Assembly (NCBI GenBank): GCA_964617665.1
Contig: CAZUAH010000075.1
Coordinates: 1-38,930, forward strand
DNA length: 38,930 nucleotides
Source: JADHUC01 sp964617665
Lineage (GTDB): Bacteria; Planctomycetota; Planctomycetia; Pirellulales; Pirellulaceae
Reading direction: 5' to 3'
Positions 1 through 7,819 of the stretch are shown here, piece by piece. The translations under genes were made by a program, and so were the position numbers. Under the pieces are notes generated by a model. That model searched no databases. It was not told where the DNA came from and saw only the letters and a list, made by a program, of their open reading frames with translations. Each line of letters opens with the position of its first letter. Within the stretch, counting starts at the first letter, position 1.

Positions 1-196
1 CTGCTGCAATGAAAAAATACACGCATAATCAACGCACCACAGAGACTGCACCCTTTGTCGTCGTGGTTGTCATTTGGGAGCCAAGGTTCGCTTCCAACAG
101 ATAAAGCACGAATGGAGCCGAGCCAAGTCGCGAAATCTTGTCATATTCTACGACTTTTCGTGGGTTTCTTCAGCAGCCCTCACCGTGACTGCGAAT

Positions 197-263
197 GGGA
201 GGGCGAGGCTCCGGCCGAGCCGAAGCGATCGGGGAGATGGCTCAGCAGGAGCTTCACCCTCCC
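197..263. repeat. Long imperfect palindrome (REP-like hairpin) after the glycosyltransferase gene
   Basis: Two 25-base arms (197-221 and 239-263) flank a 17-base loop. Aligning one arm with the reverse complement of the other gives 21 identical positions of 25, plus one G:T wobble. Read in one frame on each strand, the element spells EGEAPAEP both ways, so it is a genuine symmetric repeat rather than coding sequence. It begins 21 bases past the stop of the minus-strand glycosyltransferase gene and could end or stabilise that transcript, but no T-tract follows. I infer that it belongs to a dispersed planctomycete intergenic palindrome family. Confidence 0.7.
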
Positions 264-284
264 GATATCTTGCCAACAAAAGGG

Positions 285-1880
285 CTAGTACATCCGCTGG
301 GGGTTGCCGGTGCGAGCCGTGGCAGGAACTTGCCGCTGAGGATCCGGCCAGTGACGGAAGCCGGTGCCGTGCCAGAGTCGGTAGCAGTGTCGGAGATCTG
401 GGCCGATGGGGACGCAGATAGTGGATTCCAATTCGACATTGTCGAACGCCGCCAATAGGGCGTCCGGTGGCTCGCCGTCGTCGCCAGTAACGATCATCGC
501 GTCCCAGTTCTCTTTGCCCTGTGGGCCGCCCCAAACGTCGTATTGGGATCGAATATCCCCCACGCTGTTCCAAAGGTAGATAGGAGGCCGTTGAGGCATG
601 TAGAAGGCCAGCTCACTCGTCTCGGCCCGTCCGATAGCGACGATCACGAACGTTTCTTTGGACCGCGGCATCTTGGCAAATTCAGTTCCTACTTCTTCGC
701 CCAGTTGCTCCCAACCACGCAACCGAATCACCGGATCGAGTTTCGTGCCTTCCAGCCCCAGGCCGAATGGCAGAATGTATGTGACACCAGCGAAGGCCGC
801 ACCTACAGTTACAGCTCGGCGCAACGCAAGTTTGCCATTGCGGAGCGGTGACAGGCCTTCCGCTTTCTGCAACGCCCAGCCTACAAGCAAGAGGACGCCC
901 GCCGGATAGAAGGCGGCCGGCCAGTTCGGCTCCACTCGCTGCGTGAGACTCAAACACAACACGCCGATCATAGGCAACGCGCTGAAGCACAGCAGGAATC
1001 GTTCGCGACGTCCGAGCTTCCGGAAGGCACGAAGCGACAGAAAGCCAACGGCCGCGAACAACGCACATGTCACGGGTGACACCACGCCAAACTGCGTCGC
1101 CATGAACTCGCCAGAGCGCGTGAGTCGCTTCAGCAGCCCGACTGACTGACCGGCAAAGTGGCTGCTGGTGTGTTGCGCCGTGATCCATCCATGCTGACTG
1201 TTCCACCAGAGTACGGGCGCCAGGAACAACAGCGATCCGATCGCCCAGATCCAGACGCCGGGTCGCAGGAACTCTCGGCGATCTTCGCGGCTGGTCAGCA
1301 GGAATACACCCGCCAGAGGAATGAAGCCCATCATCGTTTGCTTGGACAGCACGCCCAGACCAGTGGCGACTGTGCCCAGGAGCAACCACAGCATACGGTC
1401 CGGCTTGCGTTCCAGAAACCGCCAACAGCAGTAAAGCGTCGTGCACCAGCAGAAGAGCAAAGGTGCGTCGATGGTCATCAAAAGCCCCAAAGCAGCATTG
1501 CCCGGAGTGGCGACCGACAAAAGCGTCGCCCAGAAGCCAGCCTTTGGTCCGTAGATGCGCGAACCCAACGCGTACATCATTAGCAGCCCGCCGGTGGACA
1601 AGAAGATCGCGGGCAGGCGAACGAAGAATGCGGAGGAACCACCGAGCGAAGTGGATAGGGCGATCAGCCAAGCAACCATGGGCGGCTTACTGTAGTAGCC
1701 CCAGTCCAATTGGCGCGACCAGTCCCAGTAGTACGCCTCGTCGTGGACCAGATCTATCGGGACAACGGCGGCATAGATCAAACGAAACACGAACAAGCCG
1801 CCGACGAGTAACAACGCGCGACGTAACCAGATACCGCCTTCGCGGGTTGACGCCTTACGATCGGGTAAATCCGAAGCCAT
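285..1880 (-). CDS. Family-39 (ArnT/PMT-like) membrane glycosyltransferase
   Basis: A 531-aa polytopic membrane protein that probably transfers a sugar from a polyprenyl-phosphate donor to an acceptor on the periplasmic side. After the first membrane segment (about residues 21-40) comes HDEAYYW with the acidic pair D47-E48, followed by YYSKPPM, the usual first-loop signature of the GT39/ArnT/PMT fold. Many further hydrophobic segments follow, then a soluble C-terminal part. ATG 1880 was chosen because AAGGAG lies 10 bases upstream; a longer reading to 2129 would run deep into the permease gene. It starts 14 bases after the stop of the permease gene, so the two are co-transcribed. ArnT adds aminoarabinose to lipid A phosphates; the neighbouring PAP2 phosphatase, permease and lpxD suggest a lipid A or glycolipid acceptor, but the sugar cannot be read from the sequence. 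Confidence 0.85.
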   Translation of the reverse strand: MASDLPDRKASTREGGIWLRRALLLVGGLFVFRLIYAAVVPIDLVHDEAYYWDWSRQLDWGYYSKPPMVAWLIALSTSLGGSSAFFVRLPAIFLSTGGLLMMYALGSRIYGPKAGFWATLLSVATPGNAALGLLMTIDAPLLFCWCTTLYCCWRFLERKPDRMLWLLLGTVATGLGVLSKQTMMGFIPLAGVFLLTSREDRREFLRPGVWIWAIGSLLFLAPVLWWNSQHGWITAQHTSSHFAGQSVGLLKRLTRSGEFMATQFGVVSPVTCALFAAVGFLSLRAFRKLGRRERFLLCFSALPMIGVLCLSLTQRVEPNWPAAFYPAGVLLLVGWALQKAEGLSPLRNGKLALRRAVTVGAAFAGVTYILPFGLGLEGTKLDPVIRLRGWEQLGEEVGTEFAKMPRSKETFVIVAIGRAETSELAFYMPQRPPIYLWNSVGDIRSQYDVWGGPQGKENWDAMIVTGDDGEPPDALLAAFDNVELESTICVPIGPDLRHCYRLWHGTGFRHWPDPQRQVPATARTGNPQRMY

Positions 1881-1894
1881 TCCTCGACTGCTCC

Positions 1895-3055
1895 TTAACG
1901 TCGCATCATCCGCCACATCATCACCGCGCCAATCACAAGTAGAACTACGTCGGCAAGCCAGACGGTCAGTCCGGGGTAGAAACCTCCTCTGGCGATATTC
2001 TCCCCAGTTACCAGTAGCGGGTAGTACACCAACAAGATCGGCAAGAAACACAGGAAGAATACAGACATGGTGTCCGATGATCTGCCCCGCATCGCCACGG
2101 GGACTCCGACCAAAGCGAAACACAGGCATCCAAACCCGTTAGAGAATCGTCGTGGAATTTCTGCTTCGAGACGAGACAGGCGAGTCTGACGCTGGTCAAG
2201 GACGCGCTGAAGTCCTTCCGCAGTTGTGCCGTTCGGCGCGTCGGTCTCTGCCGCCAACTGCTGCTGGAGCTTCGAAATACGTGCCTTCTCGCGCTCGATC
2301 TGTGTGGGAATGACGCGTGAGCCAAGTGCGGCAGGTGAAAGATGGTCTTTGGGATGAGCTTCAGGCTTGCGAAGAACAACATCATGTACAAAGCGATCAG
2401 GAAATCGTAGAGTGGCCTTTCCTGGGGCCTCGATTTGCCCATCTCGGCACTCGAAACGCAGTGTGCCCGATTCTTCGTTGGCGCGCAACCGCGCTTCTCG
2501 GGCCGTCAACGTGATGCTCGGTGTGTCGTCGCGCCCATCGAAGTTGATCACCGGTTGCAGCAACCGGTCGCCATCAACGCCTTTCACGACGATTGATACA
2601 CCTTGCACAGTAAAGGCCCCATTTGCCTTGAGATATCCAATAGCAATCCGATCGACGGAGTCCTCGACCAAACGGCGCAAGTTGGGTCTTGCCCATACGG
2701 CGCACACGTCGTATACGGCGAACGTAGCGAGACTGAGTAGATAGGCAACGACCAGTACCGGCCACACGACGCTCAGTGGATTAATTCCAAGTGACTTGAT
2801 GGCGACGATTTCGTTTGACGCGGTCATTCGCCCGAATACGCTGCACACGGCGAACAGCAGGCATCCTGGTATGGTGAATCGAAGCATCTCCGGAATGATG
2901 TAGGGCATAGTCTGGAGCACGATTCCCGGCGGCAAGCCTTGCCTGATACCTTCTTTCGCTCCGCCGCCCAACGTCATCAGCAACATCGTGATGGCGATCG
3001 CCACGAAGAAGATCTTCAGGATTTCGCTAATGACGTGCCGCTTGATCGCAAACAT
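1895..3055 (-). CDS. LptF/LptG (YjgP/YjgQ) family permease
   Basis: A 386-aa inner-membrane protein of the LptF/LptG family, the permease part of the ABC transporter that extracts LPS and passes it to the periplasmic bridge. TM1 is at about residues 12-30, with TM2 and TM3 at about 58-75 and 95-117. Between them RMTASNEIVAIKSLGIN (76-92) matches the family's coupling helix. Residues of about 130-300 form the periplasmic beta-rich domain, with a charged coiled-coil-like stretch (IEREKARISKLQQQL), and three hydrophobic segments close the protein. ATG 3055 has no clear ribosome binding site, which may point to translational coupling. It lies between the PAP2 gene (92 bases upstream) and the glycosyltransferase. 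LptF and LptG normally form a heterodimer; no second permease or LptB ATPase is in the window. F or G cannot be assigned by eye. Confidence 0.88.
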   Translation of the reverse strand: MFAIKRHVISEILKIFFVAIAITMLLMTLGGGAKEGIRQGLPPGIVLQTMPYIIPEMLRFTIPGCLLFAVCSVFGRMTASNEIVAIKSLGINPLSVVWPVLVVAYLLSLATFAVYDVCAVWARPNLRRLVEDSVDRIAIGYLKANGAFTVQGVSIVVKGVDGDRLLQPVINFDGRDDTPSITLTAREARLRANEESGTLRFECRDGQIEAPGKATLRFPDRFVHDVVLRKPEAHPKDHLSPAALGSRVIPTQIEREKARISKLQQQLAAETDAPNGTTAEGLQRVLDQRQTRLSRLEAEIPRRFSNGFGCLCFALVGVPVAMRGRSSDTMSVFFLCFLPILLVYYPLLVTGENIARGGFYPGLTVWLADVVLLVIGAVMMWRMMRR

Positions 3056-3147
3056 GGGTAATCGACTGACCGTACGAGGAATTGTGTGTGGGAGTTTCCT
3101 CGTGAGACGGGATTCGAGTCAACCCCGAAACGCCATAAACGGTGGCA

Positions 3148-4089
3148 TCACGCCGCTTTGCGACGATCGGCTTCTTCATCCGCCGGTCGCCGTTCATCCG
3201 TCGCCGGGCGAATACCGTGTGCCGCTTCCGCCCCTACCACGACTGGTTTGAATTCGGCTGGCTGGTCGGCATCAGCGCACAATGCCCCGTGCCTGCCTAG
3301 GTTGAATAGGCAATATAGGGCCAACGCACTCAAGTAAGTCATCCCGGCCGACCACAATACGTCGCTTGGGAAATGGCCTCCTTGAGCGATCCTAGCGATC
3401 CCCAGCACGACGCCCCCGGCCAAACCGAGGCCGACAAAGCCGAGCGCCAGGCGGCGACGGCGTCTGTACAAAAGAAACGCCGGTGCCATCAGATAGAAGC
3501 CCATGGAAGCGTGGCCAGAAGGGAACGACTTGCACATGCGTTCGGACGTCCAGCCCCAGACAGGCACAAACTCCTGGTTTCCTCCGAATTCGACGATCTG
3601 CGTTGGGCGTGGGCGACACCAATGCGGTTTGAAGACCCCGTTGACCAACAGGCCGGGGCCAACTGCCAGTACGGTCGCCAGGAAAAACCCGGCATCGCGA
3701 TAAGCGTGCAAACGTGGCCACGCGAGACTTGCCGCGCCGATCGCCAGCGCAGCAATCCCCAGGGCCACGCCGGGGAGTGTGCCGTATGAATAGACGAACT
3801 TCCACAGCCCTGCTTCGCCAACCGACCAGCTTCCGTCTCCGGCATCATAGAAAGCTTGGCAGATGGCGATGTCCGCATCCGTTAAGCGGAAGAGTACCGT
3901 GAGCGACAGCAGCGGCACCAAAGGAATCAGCAACGGAACTGCGACACGCCAAAATGGCGTCGAATCGTTGTCATCTGACTTTTTTGTGCCACCGGATATC
4001 GAATCGGCTTCGGCTGATTCTAATGCGCGCGAACCAGGTACGAGCGACCAGAGAGTCCGGAGAGAATCCGTGCGAAAAACCGAAGACAT
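3148..4089 (-). CDS. PAP2-family membrane phosphatase (lipid A phosphatase-like)
   Basis: A 313-aa protein of the type 2 phosphatidic acid phosphatase superfamily, which includes LpxE/LpxF lipid A phosphatases, PgpB and undecaprenyl-diphosphate phosphatases. All three motifs are present: K154-x6-R161-P162, SFPSGH (H193) and R233-x5-H239-xxx-D243. The Ser of the third motif is Ala here, while the Arg, His and Asp are kept. About six hydrophobic segments fit the fold. The first 45 residues are hydrophilic, Ser/Asp-rich and probably cytoplasmic. ATG 4089 (AAGG 6 bases upstream) is preferred over TTG 4113. It is the first gene of a minus-strand unit with the permease and glycosyltransferase, and is divergent from lpxD-lpxI. 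Lipid A or its carrier is the likely substrate by context; a role on another prenyl or phosphatidyl phosphate is not excluded. Confidence 0.85.
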   Translation of the reverse strand: MSSVFRTDSLRTLWSLVPGSRALESAEADSISGGTKKSDDNDSTPFWRVAVPLLIPLVPLLSLTVLFRLTDADIAICQAFYDAGDGSWSVGEAGLWKFVYSYGTLPGVALGIAALAIGAASLAWPRLHAYRDAGFFLATVLAVGPGLLVNGVFKPHWCRPRPTQIVEFGGNQEFVPVWGWTSERMCKSFPSGHASMGFYLMAPAFLLYRRRRRLALGFVGLGLAGGVVLGIARIAQGGHFPSDVLWSAGMTYLSALALYCLFNLGRHGALCADADQPAEFKPVVVGAEAAHGIRPATDERRPADEEADRRKAA

Positions 4090-4299
4090 GCCGTGCCTTG
4101 TGCTGCGCGTCAAGCGTCCAGTGGGATCTCGACAAAGCGCATAGTGCGAGTACGATGATAGACATCATCGTATGTCGGCAATCTCCAGTGCTCGGGCGCA
4201 GCCGATCTCGCGGATTGTCCTGGCCGCTCGCCTTCTTGGCTGCAATGCTAGCACATGCGTTTTGGCCGCTTGCCAAACCGTGTCTTCGCCGCTCTTGTT

Positions 4300-4334
4300 C
4301 CCACTCCCTGCACGACCTCCACGCGGGGAGAGGG
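4300..4334. repeat. Imperfect inverted repeat in the PAP2/lpxD divergent spacer
   Basis: The arms 4300-4311 and 4323-4334 match at 10 of 12 positions across an 11-base loop. The right arm is part of a GGGGAGAGGGTTAGGG stretch that resembles common GC-rich intergenic repeats. It is the only clear structure in the 447-base divergent spacer 4090-4536, apart from a possible lpxD promoter. No convincing gene was seen in that spacer. Confidence 0.4.
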
Positions 4335-4434
4335 TTAGGGAGATGGGCCAGCGATGATTGAGTGTCGTCACCACGCCCTTTCACTCTCCTCCAAACCTCC
4401 GTCGTCAACGCGATTGGCGAGTCCGCGATTCCTA

Positions 4435-4464
4435 TTGTCTGGGCAGATTGGTATGTATTAGGAT
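4435..4464 (+). promoter_or_regulatory. Possible sigma-70 promoter for lpxD-lpxI
   Basis: TTGTCT (4435-4440) and TAGGAT (4459-4464) are separated by 18 bases, each matching 4 of 6 consensus positions. The predicted transcript would carry a 5' leader of roughly 65 bases. This is a weak match. Confidence 0.3.
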
Positions 4465-4536
4465 ACGCGCGACATGCCCAGGAGTATGGGCCGCGAGGGA
4501 GAAATGGACGGTCTAGAAGCGGAAAGGATGGCCGCA

Positions 4537-5592
4537 ATGGATATTTTGCTGAGCGAAGTTGCGCAATTGGTCGAAGGCGAACTGAACGGGGACGGCCAGA
4601 TTCCAGTTGCAGGGGCCGATACGATTCGTGACGCAGGTCGTGGCGAAATCACGTTTATCGAAAACGTCAAATTGGCAGACAAGCTTGCGGCTTGCCAAGC
4701 TGTCGCAGCTCTTGTACCAAGGGACTTTCAGCCTGAGGGGATCCCTTTTATCGCAGTCGAAAATGTGCAGGAGGCGTTCGCCAAGATTGTCGCGCATTTT
4801 CGTCCGCCGCGCGAGGACGATCGGGTTGGCGTGAGTGCTTCGGCGATCGTCAGCCCCACGGCGAAGCTGGGTTCCCGCGTTAAGGTGGGCGCGCATGCCG
4901 TGATCGGAGACGGCGTCGAGATCGGCAACGGCTGCATGATTCATGCCGGCGTCCAAATCATGGCGGAGTGTGAGTTGGGAGACGATGTCGTTGTCTTTCC
5001 TAACGTCGTGTTGTACGAGAATACACTGATCGGATCGCGAGGGATCATTCACGCTGGTGCGGTCATTGGTGCCTACGGGTTCGGTTACACCACAGTGGAC
5101 GGTCGTCACAAATCGTCCGCACAATTGGGGAACGTAGTGATCGGGGACGATGTCGAGATCGGCGCTTGCACGACGATCGACCGAGGGACCTACGGCGCGA
5201 CGGTGATTGGGGAGGGCACCAAGATCGATAACCAAGTGATGATCGCGCACAACTGCCGGATTGGTCGGCACAACATGATATGTTCGCAAGTAGGAATCGC
5301 CGGCAGCACTTCGACCGGCGACTATGTCGTGATGGCCGGCCAAGTTGGTATTCGCGATCACGTTCACATCGGCGACGGTGCTGTGCTCGGTGCAAAAGCT
5401 GGAGTGATGACCAATATCCCGGACGGTGAAACCTACCTTGGTATCCCGGCGACGCCCGAGCGGAAGCAGAGGCTGATCCAAGCAGCACTGATGAGGCTGC
5501 CCGAGTTGAAGAAACAGGTCAAGGCCCTGCAACGCGTAATCGACGGGCTGGAAGACGACTCGGAAACCCATTCGTCACAGGAGGCAGCGTGA
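4537..5592 (+). CDS. lpxD: UDP-3-O-acylglucosamine N-acyltransferase LpxD
   Basis: A 351-aa enzyme that adds the N-linked hydroxyacyl chain from acyl-ACP to UDP-3-O-acyl-glucosamine, the third step of lipid A synthesis in the cytoplasm. Residues 1-95 form the uridine-binding domain; residues of about 100-320 are a run of hexapeptide repeats making a left-handed beta-helix; the C-terminus is a helical extension. H238 in VMIAHN matches the catalytic histidine of the family (H239 in E. coli). ATG 4537 aligns with the N-terminus of characterised LpxD proteins and has AAAGGA about 8 bases upstream; in-frame starts at 4474, 4486, 4504 and 4528 would add an atypical tail. Its stop overlaps the GTG start of lpxI by four bases, so the two are translationally coupled. 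Confidence 0.97.
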   Translation: MDILLSEVAQLVEGELNGDGQIPVAGADTIRDAGRGEITFIENVKLADKLAACQAVAALVPRDFQPEGIPFIAVENVQEAFAKIVAHFRPPREDDRVGVSASAIVSPTAKLGSRVKVGAHAVIGDGVEIGNGCMIHAGVQIMAECELGDDVVVFPNVVLYENTLIGSRGIIHAGAVIGAYGFGYTTVDGRHKSSAQLGNVVIGDDVEIGACTTIDRGTYGATVIGEGTKIDNQVMIAHNCRIGRHNMICSQVGIAGSTSTGDYVVMAGQVGIRDHVHIGDGAVLGAKAGVMTNIPDGETYLGIPATPERKQRLIQAALMRLPELKKQVKALQRVIDGLEDDSETHSSQEAA

Positions 5593-6473
5593 ACGACCAG
5601 CGTCCATCCAAAATCGGATTGGTCGCCGGTTGGGGGCGGTATCCGATTGTGGTTGCCGAATCGCTGCGTGACCAAGGTTACCAAGTCTTCACTCTGGGAA
5701 TCAAAGATCACGCAGATCGAGTACTCGTCGATCGTTCGCACGACTACCACGAAGTCGGCCTGGGGAAACTCGGTGCCGCCATCCGGTATTTCCGGAGAAG
5801 CGGCGTCCAGCAGGCCACCATGGCCGGCAAAATCCACAAGACTCGATTGTTTCACAAGTTCGCCTTCTGGAAGCACTTTCCGGATTTGCGCGCCTTTCGC
5901 ACATTCTATCCTCACTGGTTCGGGCGGACCAAAGACCGCAAAGACGACACACTACTCACTGCCGTTGTCGACGCATTTGCCCAGGATGGGATCCATTTCG
6001 CGCCGGCTACGGACTTCGTACCGGAGTTGCTCGTGAAATCTGGAGAACTGACCGATCGTTCACCGTCAAAAGCCCAGTGGAAAGACATCGAGTTCGGCTG
6101 GCGTTTGGCGAAGGAAATGGGACGTATGGATGTCGGCCAGTCGGTCGCTGTTAAGGGCCGAGCCGTTCTGGCCGTTGAAGCCGTGGAAGGGACGGACGAG
6201 TGCATTCGCCGCGCAGGTCGCTTGTGCCCGCAAGGCGGGTTTACTGTGATAAAGGTCGCGAAGCCTCAGCAGGACATGCGGTTCGACGTTCCTACGATCG
6301 GCATCGATACAATGCAGACGCTCGTCGAAGCTGGCGGGTCCGTGCTGGCGGTGGAAGCCGACAAGACGATCGTGGTGGACCAGCAGGATGCGATTGACTT
6401 CGCCCGACGCCACAAGCTAACCGTCGTGGCCGTCAGCGAGGACAGCGTCGAAGAACAGAGACGGGCCGCCTGA
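5589..6473 (+). CDS. lpxI: UDP-2,3-diacylglucosamine pyrophosphatase LpxI
   Basis: A 294-aa protein of the LpxI (DUF1009) family, which hydrolyses UDP-2,3-diacylglucosamine to lipid X and UMP, the fourth step of lipid A synthesis, in bacteria lacking LpxH. Diagnostic stretches are the N-terminal GLVAGWGRYP (10-19), MAGKIHK (78-84), RKDDTLLTAVVD (118-129 region) and QDMRFDVPTIG near residue 233, the C-terminal segment that holds the catalytic acid in the family. The start is GTG 5589, overlapping the lpxD stop (GTGA). Length is close to the usual 270-290 aa. It follows lpxD directly, so two consecutive lipid A steps (with an intervening lpxA-lpxC stage elsewhere) are encoded together. No lpxA, lpxB, lpxC or lpxK is in the window. 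Confidence 0.95.
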   Translation: MNDQRPSKIGLVAGWGRYPIVVAESLRDQGYQVFTLGIKDHADRVLVDRSHDYHEVGLGKLGAAIRYFRRSGVQQATMAGKIHKTRLFHKFAFWKHFPDLRAFRTFYPHWFGRTKDRKDDTLLTAVVDAFAQDGIHFAPATDFVPELLVKSGELTDRSPSKAQWKDIEFGWRLAKEMGRMDVGQSVAVKGRAVLAVEAVEGTDECIRRAGRLCPQGGFTVIKVAKPQQDMRFDVPTIGIDTMQTLVEAGGSVLAVEADKTIVVDQQDAIDFARRHKLTVVAVSEDSVEEQRRAA

Positions 6474-6503
6474 GAGAAATGCTCCAATCTCAATGGTCAA
6501 CGC

Positions 6504-7559
6504 TCAACGTTGATAGATGGGCAAGAATCCCTTGTCCAGCTGCATCATGATCAGGTTGCAGGCCGTGACGTAGATTGGGCCGATGTTTCCGGTCCAATAC
6601 CCCTCGTCGTTCTGTTCACCAATGACCTTTTCGTACAGCTTGTCGCGGAACGGATTCCATTCTTTGCGGCCTTGGCGGTAGACGACCTGGGAGTAGTACA
6701 GGTACGTGTAATGCCAGTGTCCGTAGGACCGCGCGCCACCAGCAACCTGATGCAACGTCTTCTTGCAGTACTCCAGCATCTGTGGCACGTGTTCGCTGTC
6801 GTAGTCGCCTGCGTTGTACAGTGTTGCCATGGCGGCGGCCGTAATAGCCGGACGCGAACTGCCACGGTTGCGCGAGCTGTACGAGATGCCGCCATCCTGG
6901 TTTTTGCATTTGTAGATGTACTGCTTCGCCTTGTCGATCGCCTCGGCTGGCACGGGAATGCCGGCGTTGCGGCAGCCTCGTAAGCCTTGAACCTGCGTGA
7001 TCGTCGTGGAACCTTCGTCGAAGTCGTTGCCGTCCTTTGCGCTGACATAGCCCCAGCCGCCTGATTTGGTTTGGGCTTTGCAGCTAAAGTCCACGGCCTT
7101 GTTGAGCGCTTCGATCACGAGTTCACGCGTCTCCTCGTCCTGTTCTTCGCCCAAGACCTGCGAAAGGAACAGCATTGAAAAGCCATGGCCGTACGTGTAG
7201 CGATTGTCGGTTTGGGGGTCGCCTATCAAACCGTTCGAGCGGCACTTGGTCAGCAGGTAATCAACCGCGCGGCGTATGTTCTTGGCATACGGCCCTTGTG
7301 TGGTCGTGGCTCCGGAACAGATCAACGCCACTCCGGCCAGCGCCGTCATCGCCGTGGGATAGTTGCCGGCCGTCCAGTTGCCGCGGATTGCCGACTGGGT
7401 TCGAGCAACCCAATCCAAACCTCGTTTGATCGCTTTTTCCCAACGAGGGTCCTTTTTCGCTGCAAAAACGGGTGTGTTCAGTGAGCCCGCCGCGAGTGCC
7501 CCGACGGGCAGGGCAGCCAGAGATTTCAGAACCGAACGTCGCGAGAAGCGTTTAGTCAT
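6504..7559 (-). CDS. Tat-exported squalene-cyclase/prenyltransferase-repeat protein
   Basis: A 351-aa protein with a twin-arginine signal, SRRSVLK at residues 6-12, a hydrophobic stretch and an AxA-like cleavage region near residue 34. The rest resembles the alpha/alpha-barrel of the squalene cyclase/prenyltransferase superfamily, with degenerate repeats such as QTKSGGWGY, NQDGGISYSS and QNDEGYWTG. No DxDD catalytic motif of squalene-hopene cyclase is present, and at 351 aa it is about half the size of a cyclase, so it is probably not a triterpene cyclase. Its role is unknown; related proteins are common in planctomycetes. ATG 7559 has AGGAG 8 bases upstream, better than TTG 7562. It is convergent with lpxI across 30 bases. 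Confidence 0.8.
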   Translation of the reverse strand: MTKRFSRRSVLKSLAALPVGALAAGSLNTPVFAAKKDPRWEKAIKRGLDWVARTQSAIRGNWTAGNYPTAMTALAGVALICSGATTTQGPYAKNIRRAVDYLLTKCRSNGLIGDPQTDNRYTYGHGFSMLFLSQVLGEEQDEETRELVIEALNKAVDFSCKAQTKSGGWGYVSAKDGNDFDEGSTTITQVQGLRGCRNAGIPVPAEAIDKAKQYIYKCKNQDGGISYSSRNRGSSRPAITAAAMATLYNAGDYDSEHVPQMLEYCKKTLHQVAGGARSYGHWHYTYLYYSQVVYRQGRKEWNPFRDKLYEKVIGEQNDEGYWTGNIGPIYVTACNLIMMQLDKGFLPIYQR

Positions 7560-7819
7560 CAAGTCAACTCCTGATTTGGCACAACCAACAGTCCTTCTGC
7601 CTATTCTACTTCAGACTACCGCAAAGTGCCAAAGCCACAAACGGTGCATACACAAAGATAGCCGCCCGTATTAGGTGTTTGTCCACCGAGGAGCATCAAA
7701 AGTTCACCGAATTGCCTGCAGCCCTGCCATCAGGTGGATTGCGCCGACTGAAGCCGATACAGCGACTGCGACGAGAACAGGCAACGGGCCGTTAGTCTTC
7801 CGTCAGCGATCGACTCCGA

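Noticed and set aside
55..458. Small open frames at the left end
   Set aside because: They are created by the palindrome and by the opposite strand of the glycosyltransferase gene; no ribosome binding site or family motif.
1881..2129. Longer glycosyltransferase start at 2129
   Set aside because: It would overlap the permease gene by over 200 bases, and the extension has no family resemblance; ATG 1880 has a good ribosome binding site.
4513..5571. Long open frame on the minus strand opposite lpxD
   Set aside because: It mirrors the hexapeptide repeats of lpxD; no family resemblance, and lpxD is certain.
6497..6513. 6-bp hairpin between lpxI and the Tat-exported gene as terminator
   Set aside because: The stem is short, overlaps the stop codon of the minus-strand gene and has no T-run.
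6504..7559. Squalene-hopene cyclase and hence hopanoid synthesis
   Set aside because: The protein is half-length, Tat-exported and lacks the DxDD motif.
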